A model generated the notes under the pieces. The model was not told where the DNA came from. It saw only the letters and a program-made list of their open reading frames with translations, and searched no databases. Source: Paracoccus binzhouensis (GTDB lineage: Bacteria; Pseudomonadota; Alphaproteobacteria; Rhodobacterales; Rhodobacteraceae). From it: a DNA stretch of 45,256 nt. Made by a program: the position numbers and the translations under genes. Below, piece after piece: positions 43,359 through 45,256 of the stretch. Location: positions 1 to 45,256 of the forward strand of contig NZ_JAEHFP010000021.1 of assembly GCF_016446475.1 (NCBI RefSeq), read 5' to 3'. How positions within the stretch are numbered: the stretch's first letter is position 1; every line of letters begins with the position of its first letter.

Positions 43359-44330
43359 ATGCAGACCGACCGTCAGACGCCAGAGGGGCCGACGCCAGAG
43401 GGCCACAGCACCGTTGCCGACGCGCCGCCCGACAATTGGGTGGACCGCTACGCGCCGCCCGGCTGGAGGCCGTGGCTGCGCCTGTCCCGCGCCGACCGGC
43501 CGATCGGCACCTGGCTTCTGCTGCTGCCCTGCTGGTGGGGCATCGGGCTGGCGATGATCGCCGACCGGCCGGAATGGCGCGACCTGTGGATCGCGGTGGC
43601 CTGCGGCGTGGGCGCGGTGCTGATGCGCGGCGCCGGCTGCACCTGGAACGACATCACCGACCGCGACATCGACGACAAGGTGGCGCGCACCCGCTCGCGT
43701 CCCATCCCCTCGGGGCAGGTGACAGTCCGGGGCGCGATGGTCTGGCTGGTGGCGCAGGCGCTGGCCGGCTTCGCCATCCTGCTGACGCTGGGGGGCGCGG
43801 CCATCGCGCTGGGGGTCGCGTCGCTGGCGCTGGTCGCGATCTATCCCTTCGCCAAGCGGTTCACCTGGTGGCCGCAGGTCTTCCTGGGCCTGGCCTTCAA
43901 CTGGGGCGCGCTGCTGGCCTGGGCGGCGCATATGGGCAACCTGGCCCCGGCGCCGGTGCTGGCCTATCTGGCGGGCATCGCCTGGACGGTCTTCTACGAC
44001 ACGATCTATGCCCACCAGGATGCCGAGGACGACGCGCTGATCGGCGTCAAGTCCACCGCCCGGCTGTTCGGGGCCGACACGCCGCGCTGGCTGGCGGGCT
44101 TCGGCATCGGCGCGGTGCTGCTCTTGGGGCTGGCGGTGCTGGCGGCGGCGCCGCAGGGCCTGGCGCTAATGCTGGGCCTGCTGGGCGTCGTCGGTTTTGC
44201 CGCGCATCTGGCCTGGCAGCTCTGGCGTTTCGACAGGACCGACAGCGCCGGTTGCCTGCGGCTGTTTCGCAGCAACCGCGATGCCGGGCTGGTGGTTGCG
44301 CTGTTTCTTGCCTTGGCCGGCCTGGTCTGA
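43359..44330 (+). CDS. ubiA: 4-hydroxybenzoate polyprenyltransferase UbiA
   Basis: A 323-residue membrane enzyme with about eight hydrophobic segments. The first Asp-rich motif NDITDRDID (97-105) and the second, YAHQDAEDDALIGVKSTA, bind the magnesium-diphosphate of the prenyl donor; RLSRADRPIGTWLLLLPCWW is the family start. It attaches the polyprenyl chain to 4-hydroxybenzoate, the first membrane step of ubiquinone synthesis, upstream of the UbiH-type enzyme at 3510-4733. The ATG at 43359 is chosen. In-frame ATGs at 43320, 43341 and 43344 would overlap or abut rsmE. Confidence 0.92.
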   Translation: MQTDRQTPEGPTPEGHSTVADAPPDNWVDRYAPPGWRPWLRLSRADRPIGTWLLLLPCWWGIGLAMIADRPEWRDLWIAVACGVGAVLMRGAGCTWNDITDRDIDDKVARTRSRPIPSGQVTVRGAMVWLVAQALAGFAILLTLGGAAIALGVASLALVAIYPFAKRFTWWPQVFLGLAFNWGALLAWAAHMGNLAPAPVLAYLAGIAWTVFYDTIYAHQDAEDDALIGVKSTARLFGADTPRWLAGFGIGAVLLLGLAVLAAAPQGLALMLGLLGVVGFAAHLAWQLWRFDRTDSAGCLRLFRSNRDAGLVVALFLALAGLV

Positions 44331-44340
44331 TTGCGAAAAT

Positions 44341-44365
44341 CCGCCGCAGGCATTACATGCGGCGG
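44341..44365. terminator. Hairpin between ubiA and the BON/OmpA-type gene
   Basis: An 8-bp perfect stem (44341-44348 with 44358-44365) and a 9-base loop, 10 bases after the ubiA stop. A T-run follows only on the minus strand, so termination of ubiA by it is uncertain. Confidence 0.4.
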
Positions 44366-44392
44366 GTCGGAAACAGCCCGAAGGTTCCCCTG

Positions 44393-45256
44393 ATGGCCAA
44401 TCCCCAGCGATCCGCAGGGCGCCCCGCGCGCCGGGGTTCCCTTGTCGCAGCCAGCCTGATCGCCCTTGTCGCGGCCGGCGGCCTGTCCCTGTGGGGCGCC
44501 ACCGCCGCCGCCGATTTCGTCGAGAGCCGGGCCGAGCGGGACGTCTCGGCGGCACTGGCCGATTACGACTGGGTGACGGTGCAGACCGACGGGCTGCAGG
44601 TGCAGCTGGGCGGCGTCGCCCCGGACGAGGTGCAGCGCTTCCGCGCCCGGGCCCGGGCGGAAACGGTGGTCGGTCCCGGCCGGGTGGTGGACGAGATGCA
44701 GGTGGCCGCCGCCGCCGCCCTGGCCACCCCGGCCTTCCAGGTCGAATTGCTGCGCAATGACGAGGGGATCTCGATCATCGGCTTGGTCCCGGCTGATCTG
44801 GACCGGGCAGCGCTGGTCGAGCGGCTGAAGCGCCAGACCGGCGTGACCCAGGTCGCCGACCTGATGGAGACCGCCGATTACCCGGTGCCCGAGGGCTGGG
44901 AGGAAGCCTTCGCCTTCGGCCTCAGGGCTGCGCAGCTGGCGGAGCAGGCCAAGGTCTCGGTGGCGGCGGGCAAGGTCTCGGTCCGCGCCGTCACCGGCAA
45001 TCCCCGCGAAAAGCTGTCGCTGGAGGCGGCGCTGCAGCGCGCCCGGCCGGCAAGCGTGACGCTGCAGGCCGATATCACGGCGCCGCGGCCAGTGATCGCG
45101 CCCTTCACCCTGCGCTTCGTCAAGGATGCGGCCGGTGCGCGCTTCGACGCCTGCGCCGCCGATACCGGCAGCGCCCGCGACCGCATCCTGGCCGCCGGAC
45201 GCGCGGCCGGGGTGCCCGGCGAGCCGCCTTGCCCGCTGGGCCTGGGCGCGCCCTCG
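44393..45256 (+). CDS. BON-domain / OmpA-family envelope protein, N-terminal part (runs off right edge)
   Basis: 288 residues from the ATG at 44393, still open at the window end. An Arg-rich n-region is followed by a signal or anchor segment (SLVAASLIALVAAGGLSLWGA). Then come repeated units of about 75 residues with a DGLQVQLGGVAPDEVQRFRARARAETV / NDEGISIIGLVPADLDRAALVERLKRQTGV pattern, i.e. BON-like domains. This build, with a C-terminal OmpA peptidoglycan-binding domain, occurs in Rhodobacteraceae OmpA-family proteins, but the C-terminus lies outside, so the second half is inferred. Confidence 0.7.
   Translation, partial: MANPQRSAGRPARRGSLVAASLIALVAAGGLSLWGATAAADFVESRAERDVSAALADYDWVTVQTDGLQVQLGGVAPDEVQRFRARARAETVVGPGRVVDEMQVAAAAALATPAFQVELLRNDEGISIIGLVPADLDRAALVERLKRQTGVTQVADLMETADYPVPEGWEEAFAFGLRAAQLAEQAKVSVAAGKVSVRAVTGNPREKLSLEAALQRARPASVTLQADITAPRPVIAPFTLRFVKDAAGARFDACAADTGSARDRILAAGRAAGVPGEPPCPLGLGAPS

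Overview
The window is about 45 kb of high-GC DNA, densely coded on both strands, with many 1-4 base gene overlaps. It looks like chromosome of a Rhodobacteraceae alphaproteobacterium, most likely Paracoccus or a close relative. The reasons are the TrcR/DUF1013 regulator, a small DUF1127 protein, a ubiquinone UbiH/UbiA set, an alphaproteobacterial flagellar cluster with a MotE-type protein, and a CtrA-like binding site. No rRNA, tRNA, insertion sequence, phage gene or CRISPR array was seen. The assignment comes from protein character only.

Left part (1-10.5 kb): the start of ftsK (runs off the left edge), an aminotransferase and an amidase on the minus strand; ubiH and lolA on the plus strand; a lipoprotein lytic transglycosylase; a molybdate uptake operon (modE-like HTH gene, modA, modB, modC) with a clear Mo-box over its promoter; and a beta-ketothiolase. 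Two long near-perfect inverted repeats (5503-5571 and 10509-10566) lie between gene ends. Next to the second is the oddest stretch of the window (10641-10875). It is a probable stand-alone minus-strand transcript with several hairpins and an 18-codon ORF, whose Shine-Dalgarno sequence can pair with essentially the whole 16S rRNA tail.

Middle (10.9-23.6 kb): a queuosine-precursor transporter; a minus-strand unit of thioesterase, UMF1-type MFS transporter, MepA endopeptidase and phytase-like esterase; yggT-recQ on the plus strand; a 484-base gap with short repeats; and an RND efflux operon with two periplasmic adaptors and one pump (TriABC-like layout).

Flagellar region (23.7-33.8 kb): two divergent, tightly overlapped operons. 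fliF-fliH-fliN-fliP is on the minus strand. fliL-DUF6468-motE-motA-small ORF-flhA-fliR-flhB-fliJ-like is on the plus strand. The 117-base gap between them carries a TTAA-N7-TTAG CtrA-like box. fliG, fliI, fliM, fliQ and motB are absent here and must lie elsewhere if the flagellum works. About 850 bases without a convincing gene follow.

Right part (34.7-45.3 kb): a TetR regulator; two tandem I78-type inhibitor lipoproteins; an RNase T2 with an altered active-site motif; trcR; a gabD-type dehydrogenase; a P1-family peptidase; msrA-prmA; the DUF1127 gene; rsmE divergent from ubiA; and the start of a BON/OmpA-type envelope protein that runs off the right edge.
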